Numbered from the stretch's first letter, positions 8,548 through 17,620 are shown. The stretch: 64,000 bases of DNA from Eutrophocola sp964503965 (GCA_964503965.1 CAZDCK010000001.1:62001-126000), one strand, 5' to 3'. Numbers and translations are program-made. The notes: generated by a model not told the origin, from the sequence alone.

Positions 8548-8976
8548 TTACAGGATTTCGTGAAAATGAATGATCGTGTGGTCAGGATTCATATGCCGCT
8601 CTCCCAGTCCGATGAAAACAGTCTTCGCCAGCCATTCATGGGGACCAGCTGGACTGTCAAAATAAGGGGCTACACAAAAATAGGGACTACCGTCTTCGGT
8701 GACGTTATGTTCGTAACCTACTAGATTCATGTAGATCCAGGTTCCGTCCCTGGCCTGCAGCATCATATGCGCATCTGTCAGACCATTGCTGGCGAAGTCT
8801 GCCCCACTTTGTGGGACTACCCTGCCCTGTAACCTGGGTCCCCAGATTTCTCCCCCGGTTGCAGGTTCAAAGGTTCGACTGCGCATTTCTCCCTGAAATT
8901 CTATTTGCCCGCCGCTTTCAATACGAACAGAAAACGCATATTCATGATTGATGACCGGGATTTCTTCTTGCGCCAT
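8548..8976 (-). CDS. DUF3237 family protein (copy 1)
   Basis: 142 aa, first of two tandem DUF3237 genes. It shares YGxxLQGRVVPxSGADxA (here WGPRLQGRVVPQSGADFA), AHMMLQARDGTWIYM and FDSPAGPHEWLAKTVFIGLG with its neighbour but differs at many other sites, so the duplication is not recent. AGAGGG precedes the ATG. It is divergent from the dienelactone hydrolase gene; from general knowledge DUF3237 genes often lie near catabolic enzymes, but no pathway is evident here. Confidence 0.88.
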   Translation of the reverse strand: MAQEEIPVINHEYAFSVRIESGGQIEFQGEMRSRTFEPATGGEIWGPRLQGRVVPQSGADFASNGLTDAHMMLQARDGTWIYMNLVGYEHNVTEDGSPYFCVAPYFDSPAGPHEWLAKTVFIGLGERHMNPDHTIIHFHEIL

Positions 8977-9105
8977 TGGCTGGCCCTCTTGAGTCGGAAT
9001 GGCATAATGCTTTAATTATTATCCCGGTGAAAGAACACCAGGTACATCGAATGTAAACCAGTGCCATGGGGAATTCAACATAAGCTATAACAACAAATAC
9101 GATGC

Positions 9106-9136
9106 TTGCGACTGACCTGCCTGCGCTGTTTATAAT
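9106..9136 (+). promoter_or_regulatory. possible sigma-70 promoter of the hydrolase gene
   Basis: A perfect TATAAT at 9131-9136 lies 30 nt before the hydrolase start codon. The best -35 candidate is TTGCGA at 9106-9111, with a long 19-nt spacer. The -10 is convincing, the -35 is not. Confidence 0.4.
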
Positions 9137-9165
9137 GGTGAATTTGAGTCACATATGAGGTAAGC

Positions 9166-9876
9166 ATGAAAACGGCATTGATCGAATATCACGATGGGGA
9201 CACGCTGCTTGAGGGATTTCTGGCCCATGACGGCAGCACGGACAGGAAGCCTGCTGTACTGATTGCCCATGCCTGGGGAGGGCGTAGTGAATTTGAATGC
9301 AGCAAGGCCAGGGAACTTGCTCAAATGGGTTATGTGGGTTTTGCCATCGACAACTATGGCAAAGGCGTGTTTGGCCAGACCATGGAAGAGAACCAGGCCC
9401 TGATGACCCCGTTTATTCAGGACCGGGCCATGCTGCGTACACGACTGCTTGCCGGCCTCGATGCCCTTGGCAAACTCGACATGGTTGATAACAACAGAAT
9501 CGCAGCCATAGGGTACTGTTTTGGTGGTTTATGTGTACTTGACCTTGCCCGCAGTGGTGCTGACATCAAGGGAGTGGTGAGTTTTCATGGCCTTTTTGAC
9601 GCCCCCGGGAACCTGGACAACGAAAAAATCACAGCCAAAGTAATGGCTCTACATGGACATGACGACCCCATGGTCCCGCCGGAAAGCGTGCTGTCACTGG
9701 AAACCGAAATGACCGGGGCCGGCGTGGACTGGCAAATACATGCTTATGGTAATACCAGCCACGCCTTTACCAATCCGCAGGCAAACATGCCGGAGAATGG
9801 TATGGCCTATAATCCTGATGCCGACCGACGTTCCTGGGCTGCCATGAAATTCTTCCTGGAAGAACTATTTTTCTGA
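9166..9876 (+). CDS. dienelactone hydrolase family protein
   Basis: 236 aa, alpha/beta-hydrolase of the DLH family. The nucleophile is Cys118 in GYCFGG, the acid is Asp in GHDDPMVPP (166-167) and the base is His199 in NTSHAFTNP. GAGGT lies 4 nt before the ATG. Family members hydrolyse dienelactones or related esters/lactones in the cytoplasm; the true substrate here is unknown. The stop codon directly abuts the end of the convergent hydroxyacid dehydrogenase gene. Confidence 0.93.
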   Translation: MKTALIEYHDGDTLLEGFLAHDGSTDRKPAVLIAHAWGGRSEFECSKARELAQMGYVGFAIDNYGKGVFGQTMEENQALMTPFIQDRAMLRTRLLAGLDALGKLDMVDNNRIAAIGYCFGGLCVLDLARSGADIKGVVSFHGLFDAPGNLDNEKITAKVMALHGHDDPMVPPESVLSLETEMTGAGVDWQIHAYGNTSHAFTNPQANMPENGMAYNPDADRRSWAAMKFFLEELFF

Positions 9877-10845
9877 TCAGAGTTGATCAGGTGGTGTGTC
9901 CCCATTAAAGAAAGCATTCAGGTTGCCGAGCACACGCATGCCCATGGCCACCCGAGTCTCCTCTGTCGCACTGCCCAGATGTGGCAGCAGAACAACATTC
10001 TCCAAAGACAATAGCTCCTCCGGAACGGAAGGTTCCTGCTCATATACATCAAGTCCGGCACCGGCAATAAGCCCTTTCTGGAGGAACTTGATCAGCGCTT
10101 TTTCCTCCACGACATCGCCTCGTGATGTGTTGATCAGGTAGGCATCAGGTCGCATGTAGGCCAGAGTTTTCTCATTGATCATATAGCGTGTCAGAGGGCT
10201 GCTGGGGCAATGAATCGCCACAAAATCCGACTTGCTCATCAACCAGGTCAACTCAGTGCAATATTCGGCCTGCAGACGCCTCGCATCTGTATCCGGAATG
10301 GGTTTGCGATTGTGATACAGAATACGCATACCAAAACCGAAATGGGCTTTTTCAGCCATCGCCTGGCCAATACGCCCCATACCGACAATGCCCAGTGTCT
10401 TGCCGGTAATATCCGTTCCCATTAGGTGAGTGGGGTACCAGCCGGACCACTGTCCATCGCGTAACTGCTTTTCCCCTTCTCCGGCCCGGCGGGCAATCAT
10501 GAGCATGAGGGTCATGGCCAGGTCAGCGGTTGCATCGGTCAGCACATCCGGAGTATTGGTCACCACCAGTCCCCGGGCCTTAGCCTCATCAATAGCGATG
10601 TGATTGTAGCCAACCCCATAGTTGCCAATAATTCTGGATTTGATGTTGTCGCCTCTGAATAACTCCGCCGGCATCTGATCCGTTACGCAGGGACAGATTG
10701 CATCGTATTCCTGCAGGGCTTTTTGCAACTGCTCGGCAGACATTGGGGTATCTTTCTCGTTAAGTGTGACATCGAAATTGCTGGTCATGGCTTTTTCCAC
10801 TGCCTCTGGCCAGCGGCGCGTGATCAGAACTGTTGGTTTATCCAC
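9877..10845 (-). CDS. D-2-hydroxyacid dehydrogenase (glyoxylate/hydroxypyruvate reductase type)
   Basis: 322 aa, full length for the family. The Rossmann motif GIVGMGRIGQ lies near residue 152. Catalytic Arg is in NTSRGDVV, Glu in the YEQEP region and His in LLPHLGS. NYGVGYNHI and VTNTPDVLTDATADL are typical of the GRHPR branch, which reduces glyoxylate or hydroxypyruvate with NAD(P)H. It stands alone and converges with the dienelactone hydrolase gene without a gap. Confidence 0.92.
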   Translation of the reverse strand: MDKPTVLITRRWPEAVEKAMTSNFDVTLNEKDTPMSAEQLQKALQEYDAICPCVTDQMPAELFRGDNIKSRIIGNYGVGYNHIAIDEAKARGLVVTNTPDVLTDATADLAMTLMLMIARRAGEGEKQLRDGQWSGWYPTHLMGTDITGKTLGIVGMGRIGQAMAEKAHFGFGMRILYHNRKPIPDTDARRLQAEYCTELTWLMSKSDFVAIHCPSSPLTRYMINEKTLAYMRPDAYLINTSRGDVVEEKALIKFLQKGLIAGAGLDVYEQEPSVPEELLSLENVVLLPHLGSATEETRVAMGMRVLGNLNAFFNGDTPPDQL

Positions 10846-11022
10846 TTACAACTCCCTGAATTGGCTTGAGTGTTTTAACCTGTACCTAGCATAGAAGAAA
10901 TAGTCTTCAGTAGAAACCTCCAATGCTTGGACTGTGGAGCTCCCAAAGATGTTATTTTTTTGCTGATGATGGTAATCTCCCCTCATTTGGTACGCATAAC
11001 AAAAATATCTCAGGGGAATACT

Positions 11023-12372
11023 ATGGAATACAGAAAGTTGCTGACAGCCTGCTTTGTGACAGCCTTTATAGCAGGTTGTGATTCTGGCGCTGTCACTACC
11101 GAATCCACTTATGCAACAGACAGTGCATCGCAGGCTGCTGCAGCAGGCGTGTCGCATGGTGAATATGTGGCTCGTCTGGGTAATTGCGTAGCCTGTCATT
11201 CCACACCGGAAGGCGAACCACTCGCAGGCGGCCTGAAAATGGCGGTCCCGATGATGGGAAGTATCTATACAACAAACATTACGCCGGATCCGACTACCGG
11301 CATTGGTGGCTATACATTCGATGAATTTGATGCTGCCATGCGCTTTGGTATCAAGAAAGACGGCGAGCGTATGTATCCTGCAATGCCCTATCCTTCCTAC
11401 GCCAAGATGTCTGAACAGGACATGCGGGCACTCTACGATTTCATCATGAATGAGGTAGAACCGGTAAACCAGCCCAACCAGCCGGCAGAAATACCTGGTT
11501 GGAAAGACATGGCCAGAATGGGAATGGGTGTTTGGAATCTGCTCACTATGGATTATGACCCCTACGAACCTGATACCAGCCAGAGCGATGACTGGAATCG
11601 CGGTGCTTATCTGGTACAGGGTCTTGGCCATTGTGGTGCTTGCCATACCCCTCGTGGCCTGCTGATGCAGGAAAAAGGCCTTGATGAAGGTGACTCAGCC
11701 TATCTGGCCGGGGCGCCACTGGACCACTGGTCAGCCTCAAGCCTTAATGGTGATATCAACAGCGGTCTCGGCCGCTGGACAGAAGACGATGTTGCCGAGT
11801 TCCTGGGTTCCGGCCACAACCGTTTTGGCACGGCCTTTGGCACAATGGTCGAGGTGGTCAATAACAGCACCCAGCATATGAGTGAAGCTGATCTTCACGG
11901 AATGGCTGTGTACCTGAAGTCCCTGCCTCCGGTAGCGGAAGTTAATGCTGAAGAATGGAGCTACAGCAACAGCGACACCGAACAGCTGCTGAGCCTCGAC
12001 TTCAGTGAACCCGGTTCACAGGTCTATTACGAATACTGCTCCAACTGCCACGGCACCAACGGTCAGGGATACTACCCCTATCAACCACCTCTGGCTGGCA
12101 ACCCGGTAATCATGGATCCGGATCCAAGCTCACTCATCAATATCACCCTTAATGGCTCACTGCGCGTGATTGCTGATGAAGGCCCCGATGTCAATGACAT
12201 GCCCTACTTCCGACAACTACTCAGTGATGACCAGATCGCGGATGTCATCACTTATATAGGCTCTGCCTGGGGACACAATGCCAGTACTGTCAGCACAGCC
12301 CAGGTCACTGAAGTACGTAATGCCACCGACCCTTCACGAAACGATGACATTTTCATCCTTCGCATGAAGTAA
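11023..12372 (+). CDS. tri-haem cytochrome c lipoprotein (alcohol-dehydrogenase cytochrome subunit type)
   Basis: 449 aa from ATG 11023, preceded by CAGGGGAA. A lipobox, IAG|C (Cys19), anchors it to a membrane. Three c-haem sites are visible: CVACH (residues 55-59), CGACH (about 204) and CSNCH (about 339). The domain order and length match the cytochrome subunit of membrane alcohol/gluconate/aldehyde dehydrogenases, which pass electrons to ubiquinone or terminal oxidases. No partner dehydrogenase is next to it, so the donor is unknown. A terminator follows at 12397-12424. Confidence 0.9.
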   Translation: MEYRKLLTACFVTAFIAGCDSGAVTTESTYATDSASQAAAAGVSHGEYVARLGNCVACHSTPEGEPLAGGLKMAVPMMGSIYTTNITPDPTTGIGGYTFDEFDAAMRFGIKKDGERMYPAMPYPSYAKMSEQDMRALYDFIMNEVEPVNQPNQPAEIPGWKDMARMGMGVWNLLTMDYDPYEPDTSQSDDWNRGAYLVQGLGHCGACHTPRGLLMQEKGLDEGDSAYLAGAPLDHWSASSLNGDINSGLGRWTEDDVAEFLGSGHNRFGTAFGTMVEVVNNSTQHMSEADLHGMAVYLKSLPPVAEVNAEEWSYSNSDTEQLLSLDFSEPGSQVYYEYCSNCHGTNGQGYYPYQPPLAGNPVIMDPDPSSLINITLNGSLRVIADEGPDVNDMPYFRQLLSDDQIADVITYIGSAWGHNASTVSTAQVTEVRNATDPSRNDDIFILRMK

Positions 12373-12396
12373 GATTCCGATAGATACTGACTTGTA

Positions 12397-12424
12397 AAAG
12401 AGCCGGTTTTCCGGCTCTTTTTTT
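12397..12424 (+). terminator. Rho-independent terminator after the cytochrome gene
   Basis: Ten-bp stem AAAGAGCCGG/CCGGCTCTTT with a TTTT loop, followed by a T run. Confidence 0.9.
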
Positions 12425-12548
12425 GTCCGGATTTATAGTTCGGAACCTCTACAGCATCAAGGACGCTCTGATTAAGTTAATATTCATCCATTCCCTGATA
12501 AAGTGTCTAAAAGAGCAATAGATACATAACGACTATCCGGAGACCAAG

Positions 12549-13298
12549 ATGGCAACCCAGATTAATTCTTTACTTAGCTCCATCATCTGCATACTGGGAC
12601 TGACCTTATTGACACTGCCTGTTTCTGCCCAGAACACCTTCGATCTGGATGACCTGGATGAGGGAGAACTTTTGCTTAATCTTAATGCCACCGAACAGGT
12701 TAATGTTGAGCAGGACACACTTAACATCAGCATGCAGTTCACCGTCCAGGGACGGGACAGCGCCGTCATACAGAATGAAGTTAATGCGGTGATGAGGAAC
12801 GCCAGGGATATTCTCGAGAAAACGGACAATATTGATTTCTCTATCCAGCAATACCATGTCTACATGATCCAGCAGGGGCAATCCCGCCGGGATCTCGATA
12901 ACCCGGCCTGGCGTGCCCAGCAGGGTATCCAGATGCATAGTCTCAACAGTGAAGCCTTGCTGGTCGTAACTGCTCGCTTGCAGGAAGCCGGGCTGACAGT
13001 TAGCAATATGTATTACAGCCTGTCCCGGGACAGACACGAAGAAATATCGGATTCCCTGCTCGATGCTGCCCTGGCAAAACTCCAGGCCCGTGCGGAGCGT
13101 GTCGCAAAAACCCTGGGCAAGGATGATGCCCAACTAGTGGAAGTCACTCTTAATGGCAGCCAGCCCTATTTCGGGGAGCGCGTCATGATGGCGGAAGCCA
13201 GGTCCATGGACAGCATGGCGATGAACGTACCCGTTGCTCAACCCGGGGAAAGTCAGGTAAGTGTCACGGTCAATGCCAGGGCCCTGTTATCACCCTGA
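12549..13298 (+). CDS. SIMPL (DUF541) domain periplasmic protein
   Basis: 249 aa. Signal peptide to about residue 27 (ending VSAQ). The remainder is a SIMPL domain: LNATEQVNVEQDTLNISMQF at the N-terminal end, the central region with long helices containing ALAKLQARAERVAKTLG, and the C-terminal QVSVTVNARALL strand. SIMPL proteins are periplasmic and oligomeric, of uncertain function. The next gene, nnrE, starts 3 nt after the stop, so the two are one transcript. Confidence 0.88.
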   Translation: MATQINSLLSSIICILGLTLLTLPVSAQNTFDLDDLDEGELLLNLNATEQVNVEQDTLNISMQFTVQGRDSAVIQNEVNAVMRNARDILEKTDNIDFSIQQYHVYMIQQGQSRRDLDNPAWRAQQGIQMHSLNSEALLVVTARLQEAGLTVSNMYYSLSRDRHEEISDSLLDAALAKLQARAERVAKTLGKDDAQLVEVTLNGSQPYFGERVMMAEARSMDSMAMNVPVAQPGESQVSVTVNARALLSP

Positions 13299-13300
13299 CC

Positions 13301-13972
13301 ATGGCAATAAAACACAACCACTACCTGGCAGCCGATGTCCGCACCCTGGACCATTTAGCCATTGAGGAAAAAGGCATTCCCGGTTTCACCCTCATGCAAC
13401 GGGCAGGTGAAGCGACCTTTGACGCACTTGTAAGCTCCTGGCCGGATTGCAAAAACCTTTTGTGTTTTTGTGGCAATGGCAATAACGGTGGGGATGGATA
13501 CGTAATTGCTGCCCTGGCAAGGAAAAGGGGACTGGATGCAACGGTCATAGCGATTGGTAATCCTGAAAACCTCAGGGGGGATGCCCGCATGGCTTTCAAT
13601 CTGGCCATCGAAAGCAAGGTCACGGTAATACCTTTCCAGAACCTTTCCCTGGAGAATATCCCTGCGAACACGGTGATTGTGGATGCCATGCTTGGCACCG
13701 GTCTGACCGGCAGTGTCCGTGGCAATTACCTGGAAGCGATAGAGTCCGTTAACTCACTGGACAAGCCGGTCGTGGCTGTCGACATTCCTTCCGGTCTATG
13801 CAGTGATACAGGCAATATTCTTGGAGCAGCTGTCAAAGCTGAACTAACCGTTACCTTCATTGGCCGGAAAGTCGGCCAGGTGTTGAATTCAGGTCCAATG
13901 ATGTGCGGAAGGCTGATCTTTGACGACCTGGGTGTGCCGCCGGATATCTATGAAAAAGTGCCTCCCCAATAA
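13301..13972 (+). CDS. nnrE: NAD(P)H-hydrate epimerase, stand-alone
   Basis: 223 aa, the YjeF N-terminal domain. GNGNNGGDGYV is the phosphate-binding loop, and DAMLGTGLTG and VDIPSGLCSDTG are further signatures. The enzyme interconverts R- and S-NAD(P)HX so that a dehydratase can repair them. In many gammaproteobacteria this domain is fused to the dehydratase (NnrD, about 500 aa total); here the protein ends after the epimerase domain and no NnrD gene follows in the window. A bidirectional terminator lies directly after the stop. Confidence 0.88.
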   Translation: MAIKHNHYLAADVRTLDHLAIEEKGIPGFTLMQRAGEATFDALVSSWPDCKNLLCFCGNGNNGGDGYVIAALARKRGLDATVIAIGNPENLRGDARMAFNLAIESKVTVIPFQNLSLENIPANTVIVDAMLGTGLTGSVRGNYLEAIESVNSLDKPVVAVDIPSGLCSDTGNILGAAVKAELTVTFIGRKVGQVLNSGPMMCGRLIFDDLGVPPDIYEKVPPQ

Positions 13973-14000
13973 AAAAGGCCTGCGTTTGCAGGCCTTTTTG
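13971..14000. terminator. bidirectional Rho-independent terminator
   Basis: AAAAAGGCCTGC/GCAGGCCTTTTT stem with a GTTT loop. A and T runs on both sides let it serve nnrE on the plus strand and the secreted-protein gene ending at 14030 on the minus strand. Confidence 0.9.
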
Positions 14001-14029
14001 TATACGTGGAAGTAAAATCAATCCAGGTC

Positions 14030-14827
14030 CTACAAACCATGGGTCTTTTCAAAGAAGGGATTGCCATAGTCATCTGTCAGGTCCAGGAGAAAGCGGTTGT
14101 TTTCCTGGCAGACATAATCCTGCAGTTCCTGCCCTTCGATCCAGTTGATATCCCAGGCAACACGCCAGGGTTCTGAATAGGCTCCGGGATCATCAATTAC
14201 TGCTTCATAATGCAGAACTTCCTTGTAGGGGCGTGAGAAGTACTCCACTGTGTGAAGCTGGCCTGTTTTCGGGTGGCCATTAAAATCAATCCAGGTTTTT
14301 TCGTTATACCCGACAGTATCAACCACCAGGGTATCACCTTCCCAGTGACCTACTGAATGTCCAAAGTAGGTTGGATTCAGGTCTTCCATTGGCGGATGTT
14401 CACGACCATCCATATGAATCTCCCGCCAGACATGGCCACCGCCTTCAAAAATGATAATGATACGATCGCGATCCTGGATAATTTCTGCTGGATAGGGAGT
14501 CCCCATGGAACGTGGTCCACCAGGCGGCAGGCAGAATCCTTCCGGATCATATTTCACCAGGTTGGAACGATTATATTCCCACATGGACTGGGCCCATGGC
14601 AGGAAGGGAGGCCGTTCTCCCGCTTCATAATCCCGGTTCACCATTCTCTGGGCGAAATTGGTGATATAAGGGAGATTCCAGACACCATCCCCTCCTAGCT
14701 CCACTGTGCCGTCAGCCCGACGAGGAGTCGGCGTCCTGGGGCTTTCATCCTCTGCAGGCTGCGCCAGCAGCGAGTTTCCCGCCACCAACACTCCGGCAAT
14801 GACAATCGACTTGACCAGTTTTCTCAT
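14030..14827 (-). CDS. secreted protein of the GHSxGHWEGDTLVV family (copy A)
   Basis: 265 aa from ATG 14827, preceded by GAGAG; in-frame ATGs at 14842 and 14890 are less fitting. The signal peptide ends NSLLAQ. Conserved blocks are CLPPGGPR, IHMDGREHPP, FGHSVGHWEGDTLVVD, YFSRPYKE, VIDDPGAYSEPW and the final CQENN, which recur in the proteins at 15101, 23682, 50781 and 52163. Two cysteines conserved across copies may form a disulphide. The family has no known function to me. It has no DUF6152 gene beside it, but the next gene upstream encodes a fused DUF6152/partner protein. Confidence 0.85.
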   Translation of the reverse strand: MRKLVKSIVIAGVLVAGNSLLAQPAEDESPRTPTPRRADGTVELGGDGVWNLPYITNFAQRMVNRDYEAGERPPFLPWAQSMWEYNRSNLVKYDPEGFCLPPGGPRSMGTPYPAEIIQDRDRIIIIFEGGGHVWREIHMDGREHPPMEDLNPTYFGHSVGHWEGDTLVVDTVGYNEKTWIDFNGHPKTGQLHTVEYFSRPYKEVLHYEAVIDDPGAYSEPWRVAWDINWIEGQELQDYVCQENNRFLLDLTDDYGNPFFEKTHGL

Positions 14828-15100
14828 AATATTTACTCTCATGATGTCAACTTTTCTCTGGCCCCTGACCGGGACCTTTATGGCAAACACTTTGTTATAT
14901 CACTGGCGTTTATCCTGAGTAAACCTGACTGCACTGGAATCCTTTATATATCCAAATTTGACTCGATGGTGTTGCTCACCATGTAATCCGGAATTCCCGG
15001 TTCTGATGAGCCATCCCTGACACCAGGACCAGCGGCTCACTCTGTCAGAAAAGCGACAGACACATTATTGAAAAGCCTTTATTCCTGGAAGTTTCCTCCT

Positions 15101-16093
15101 TCAGTCCTCCAGGTAACGACTGGCAGCAGAAGGATCACAGGGTTGAGCACTGGCAGAGACATCAGGCCGGTAATGCCAAAGGTAGCTGGCTGTTACAGGT
15201 TCAACCAGGAATTCCGGATCTTTCAGGGTGAAGGTGTAGGCCAGGGATTGACCATTTTCCGCCAGCTCCAGACGCTCCAGTACACGTTTTGATTCACCCG
15301 AAGCAATGCTGAATACATTCCCGATAGGGTTATCTGTAAAATTCGTGGTCTCAATGACCAGGGCACCATCTTCCCAGTAACCGGTGGAATGTCCCTGCAG
15401 AAAACGTGTTTCCTCATCGGGATGAGCGCGGCCATCCATGTAGATGGTCCTGACAGCACCCATCCAGTCAGCATTGATTTCTATATAACCATTCCGTTGT
15501 GTCAGGATATTGGCAGTGGGGTACATCATCAATGTAGGAGCCGTCGCGGCTATGCAGTTTGTCTGGGCAAAAGGCCTGTCAGTATCGTAGGCATCGAAAG
15601 AAGCCTGCCCTGCGCCAGTCAGTGACCAGCTTTCACTGGAGGCCACATGGGCAAATAGATTGGTACGGTCAGGAACCCAGGTGCCAATGACAGAATCTGA
15701 AACAGGTAAATCTGTTCTTTCCTGCCTTCTGGCGAATGCAACTGACACACGAACCAGAGTCCCATCCGCCTTGGTTACCTCCCTGCCCAGAAACTCATCA
15801 TCCCGGCCACGGTTGCTGGGGCTGACATAGGCAAAAATGCGTTCGCCGGGTAATAAAGAATCCGGTGTAGTCCCCATGGGACCAATGAGAGATGGCCCGT
15901 CAGTTTCAATATCTACTTCATTTCCATCATCAGTACGAATCCGCAGCACACTGTGTGGATTAGTCCAGAGAAACTCAAGCACCTCGCCTTCCAGTGTGAT
16001 GACTCTTGAACCATCATAGGTAAAGTTGCCGTGATGCGCATACACCACAAAAGGCAGCAGGCCAAGGAACACACTCGCTAGGCGAAATTTCAT
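15101..16093 (-). CDS. fusion: DUF6152 domain + GHSxGHWEGDTLVV-family domain (copy B)
   Basis: 330 aa. ATG 16093 overlaps the aldo/keto reductase stop (ATGA), so translation is coupled. The signal peptide ends VYA and the mature chain would begin HHGNF. Residues 20 to about 125 are a DUF6152 domain (TLEGEVLEFLWTNPHS). Residues about 140-330 are a diverged partner domain: CIAATAPT, IYMDGRAHP, GHSTGYWEDGALVIET. Elsewhere in the window these two families are encoded by separate adjacent genes (23291/23682 and 51645/50781), so this single chain links them physically. The periplasmic location is inferred; the function is unknown. Confidence 0.85.
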   Translation of the reverse strand: MKFRLASVFLGLLPFVVYAHHGNFTYDGSRVITLEGEVLEFLWTNPHSVLRIRTDDGNEVDIETDGPSLIGPMGTTPDSLLPGERIFAYVSPSNRGRDDEFLGREVTKADGTLVRVSVAFARRQERTDLPVSDSVIGTWVPDRTNLFAHVASSESWSLTGAGQASFDAYDTDRPFAQTNCIAATAPTLMMYPTANILTQRNGYIEINADWMGAVRTIYMDGRAHPDEETRFLQGHSTGYWEDGALVIETTNFTDNPIGNVFSIASGESKRVLERLELAENGQSLAYTFTLKDPEFLVEPVTASYLWHYRPDVSASAQPCDPSAASRYLED

Positions 16094-17061
16094 TTTTGAC
16101 CGCTTTGATTCAGGCATTGAATCTGATCATCACTTAAAGACAATTCAGTACACCCCATGATTTCATTAAGCTGTTCAAGGCTGGTGGCACTGGCTATGGG
16201 GGCGACGACGCCAGGTTGCGCTGCCAACCATGCCAGAGCTACCTGGGATGGCCTGGCATCCAATTCAGCCGCCACCTTGTCCAGGGCTGCAAGAATACGA
16301 AAACCCCGCTCGTTGAGCATATCCTTTACATGATGTCCGCGGGAACTGCCCTCCAGATCTTGTGCACTGCGGTATTTCCCTGTCAGGAAGCCATTGGCCA
16401 GGGAGAAATAAGTGATTACCCCGATATTCCTGGCAACACAGAAGTCCTGCAGTTCGCCTTCATAATCCTGACGATGGTAGAGATTGTAATGAGGTTGCAA
16501 CACAGCATAGGCTGCAAGATCCCTGTCAGCACTGACCGACAGGGCCTCCTCCAACCGGGATTTGCTGTAATTGGAAGCACCGATGAACCGCACCTTGCCT
16601 GCGCTGACCAACGCATCATGGGCCGCCAGCGTTTCTTCCAGGGGTGTTTTGCCATCATCAATATGGGACAGGTAAAGATCCACATAATCAGTTTGTAAAC
16701 GACGCAGAGAGTCTTCTATACCCTCAATAATTTTGTCTCTTCTGAGGGAGGCTTTATCCATATCGAATGAATCGGTCATGCTGATACCGACCTTGGTGAC
16801 AATGACCACATCTTCCCGCCTGACAGTGCCACGTTTAAGCCAGTTACCGATGACCGTTTCTGATTCGCCACCTTGATGACCAGGTACCCAGGCAGAATAG
16901 ACATTGGCAGAATCCACCAGGTTGAAACCGCCCTCTATGAACCTGTCCAACAGCCCGAATGATGCTGCTTCATCTGCAGTCCAGCCAAGCACGTTGCCAC
17001 CGAATGCCAATGGTGCTACTTCCAGTGAGGTATTACCCAGGCGTCGTTTTTCCATAGTCAC
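16090..17061 (-). CDS. aldo/keto reductase
   Basis: 323 aa TIM-barrel NADPH oxidoreductase. The catalytic tetrad can be read as Asp50, Tyr55, Lys90 and His133 (DSANVYSA, IVTK, LSHIDD). LAWLAAQPGVVAPIASAT is the cofactor-binding C-terminal signature. It resembles the YghZ/Tas-like subgroup; the substrate is unknown. The gene is translationally coupled to the DUF6152 fusion gene behind it, the only clear enzyme in direct operon contact with that family in this window. Confidence 0.92.
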   Translation of the reverse strand: MTMEKRRLGNTSLEVAPLAFGGNVLGWTADEAASFGLLDRFIEGGFNLVDSANVYSAWVPGHQGGESETVIGNWLKRGTVRREDVVIVTKVGISMTDSFDMDKASLRRDKIIEGIEDSLRRLQTDYVDLYLSHIDDGKTPLEETLAAHDALVSAGKVRFIGASNYSKSRLEEALSVSADRDLAAYAVLQPHYNLYHRQDYEGELQDFCVARNIGVITYFSLANGFLTGKYRSAQDLEGSSRGHHVKDMLNERGFRILAALDKVAAELDARPSQVALAWLAAQPGVVAPIASATSLEQLNEIMGCTELSLSDDQIQCLNQSGQK

Positions 17062-17238
17062 TGAGACTCGTTAGTGTAAAAAGCGTCAAACTGGAACATT
17101 AGCATAATTCCGGAAGCAAGTTTCCGGATTAAGCTGATAATCGATCAACTGGGATGGCCAGCATCATGATCAAGTGGAGAAATGAAAATATGATCCCGCT
17201 GGATCACAGCATCGGTAGCTGGAATTGCCGTGGTGAAG

Positions 17239-17321
17239 GACAAAAATTGGTGGGTCTGGGTGGACTCGAACGGATTACCGGCCTCACCCTTCCCTTCATG
17301 AGGAGACAGGGGTGCGCTCTA
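17239..17321 (-). pseudogene. decayed tRNA-Ile-like copy (3' half preserved)
   Basis: Bases 17239-17271 are a perfect 33-bp repeat of 17361-17393, i.e. the T-loop, 3' acceptor strand, CCA and 10 flanking bases of the intact tRNA-Ile. Further matching blocks are 17282-17290 and 17309-17321 (anticodon-stem strands). The T-stem no longer pairs, the 5' acceptor strand is lost, and the anticodon-loop core is 18 nt (17291-17308) instead of 5. It is not a working tRNA. The rest of the gene-free stretch 17062-17369 shows nothing else. Confidence 0.75.
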
Positions 17322-17369
17322 CTGGTAGTATCCGATCATAAATTGATGAATAGGAGCCGCGACAAAAAT

Positions 17370-17446
<77 letters not shown>

Positions 17447-17480
17447 AATTTTTGTCCTGCCGACCTGCAGGCAAAGCCTT

Positions 17481-17548
17481 CACCGACCTCACCCTGTTCT
17501 TTACAACTACTCTGGGGTGCGCTCTAACGCTCCCTGAGCTACAGAACC
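17481..17548 (-). pseudogene. decayed tRNA-Ile-like copy (5' half preserved)
   Basis: Blocks 17481-17495, 17514-17528 and 17533-17545 match the intact tRNA: the variable region and 3' anticodon strand, the 5' anticodon strand with part of the D-arm, and the D-arm/acceptor start. The D-stem GCTC/GAGC still pairs. The T-arm and 3' acceptor are absent. The anticodon-loop core is again 18 nt (17496-17513) instead of 5, but its sequence is unrelated to that in the left copy. Confidence 0.72.
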
Positions 17549-17620
17549 AGTTCCCCAAGGCAGGAAGCCTTGAAAAACGAAACGCGCATTATACTGATAA
17601 CGGCTTTCCAGACAAGGGGT

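Noticed and set aside
10846..11646. Long open frame antisense to the cytochrome gene
   Set aside because: It lies opposite a clear tri-haem cytochrome, has no recognisable domain and only reflects codon bias of the true gene.
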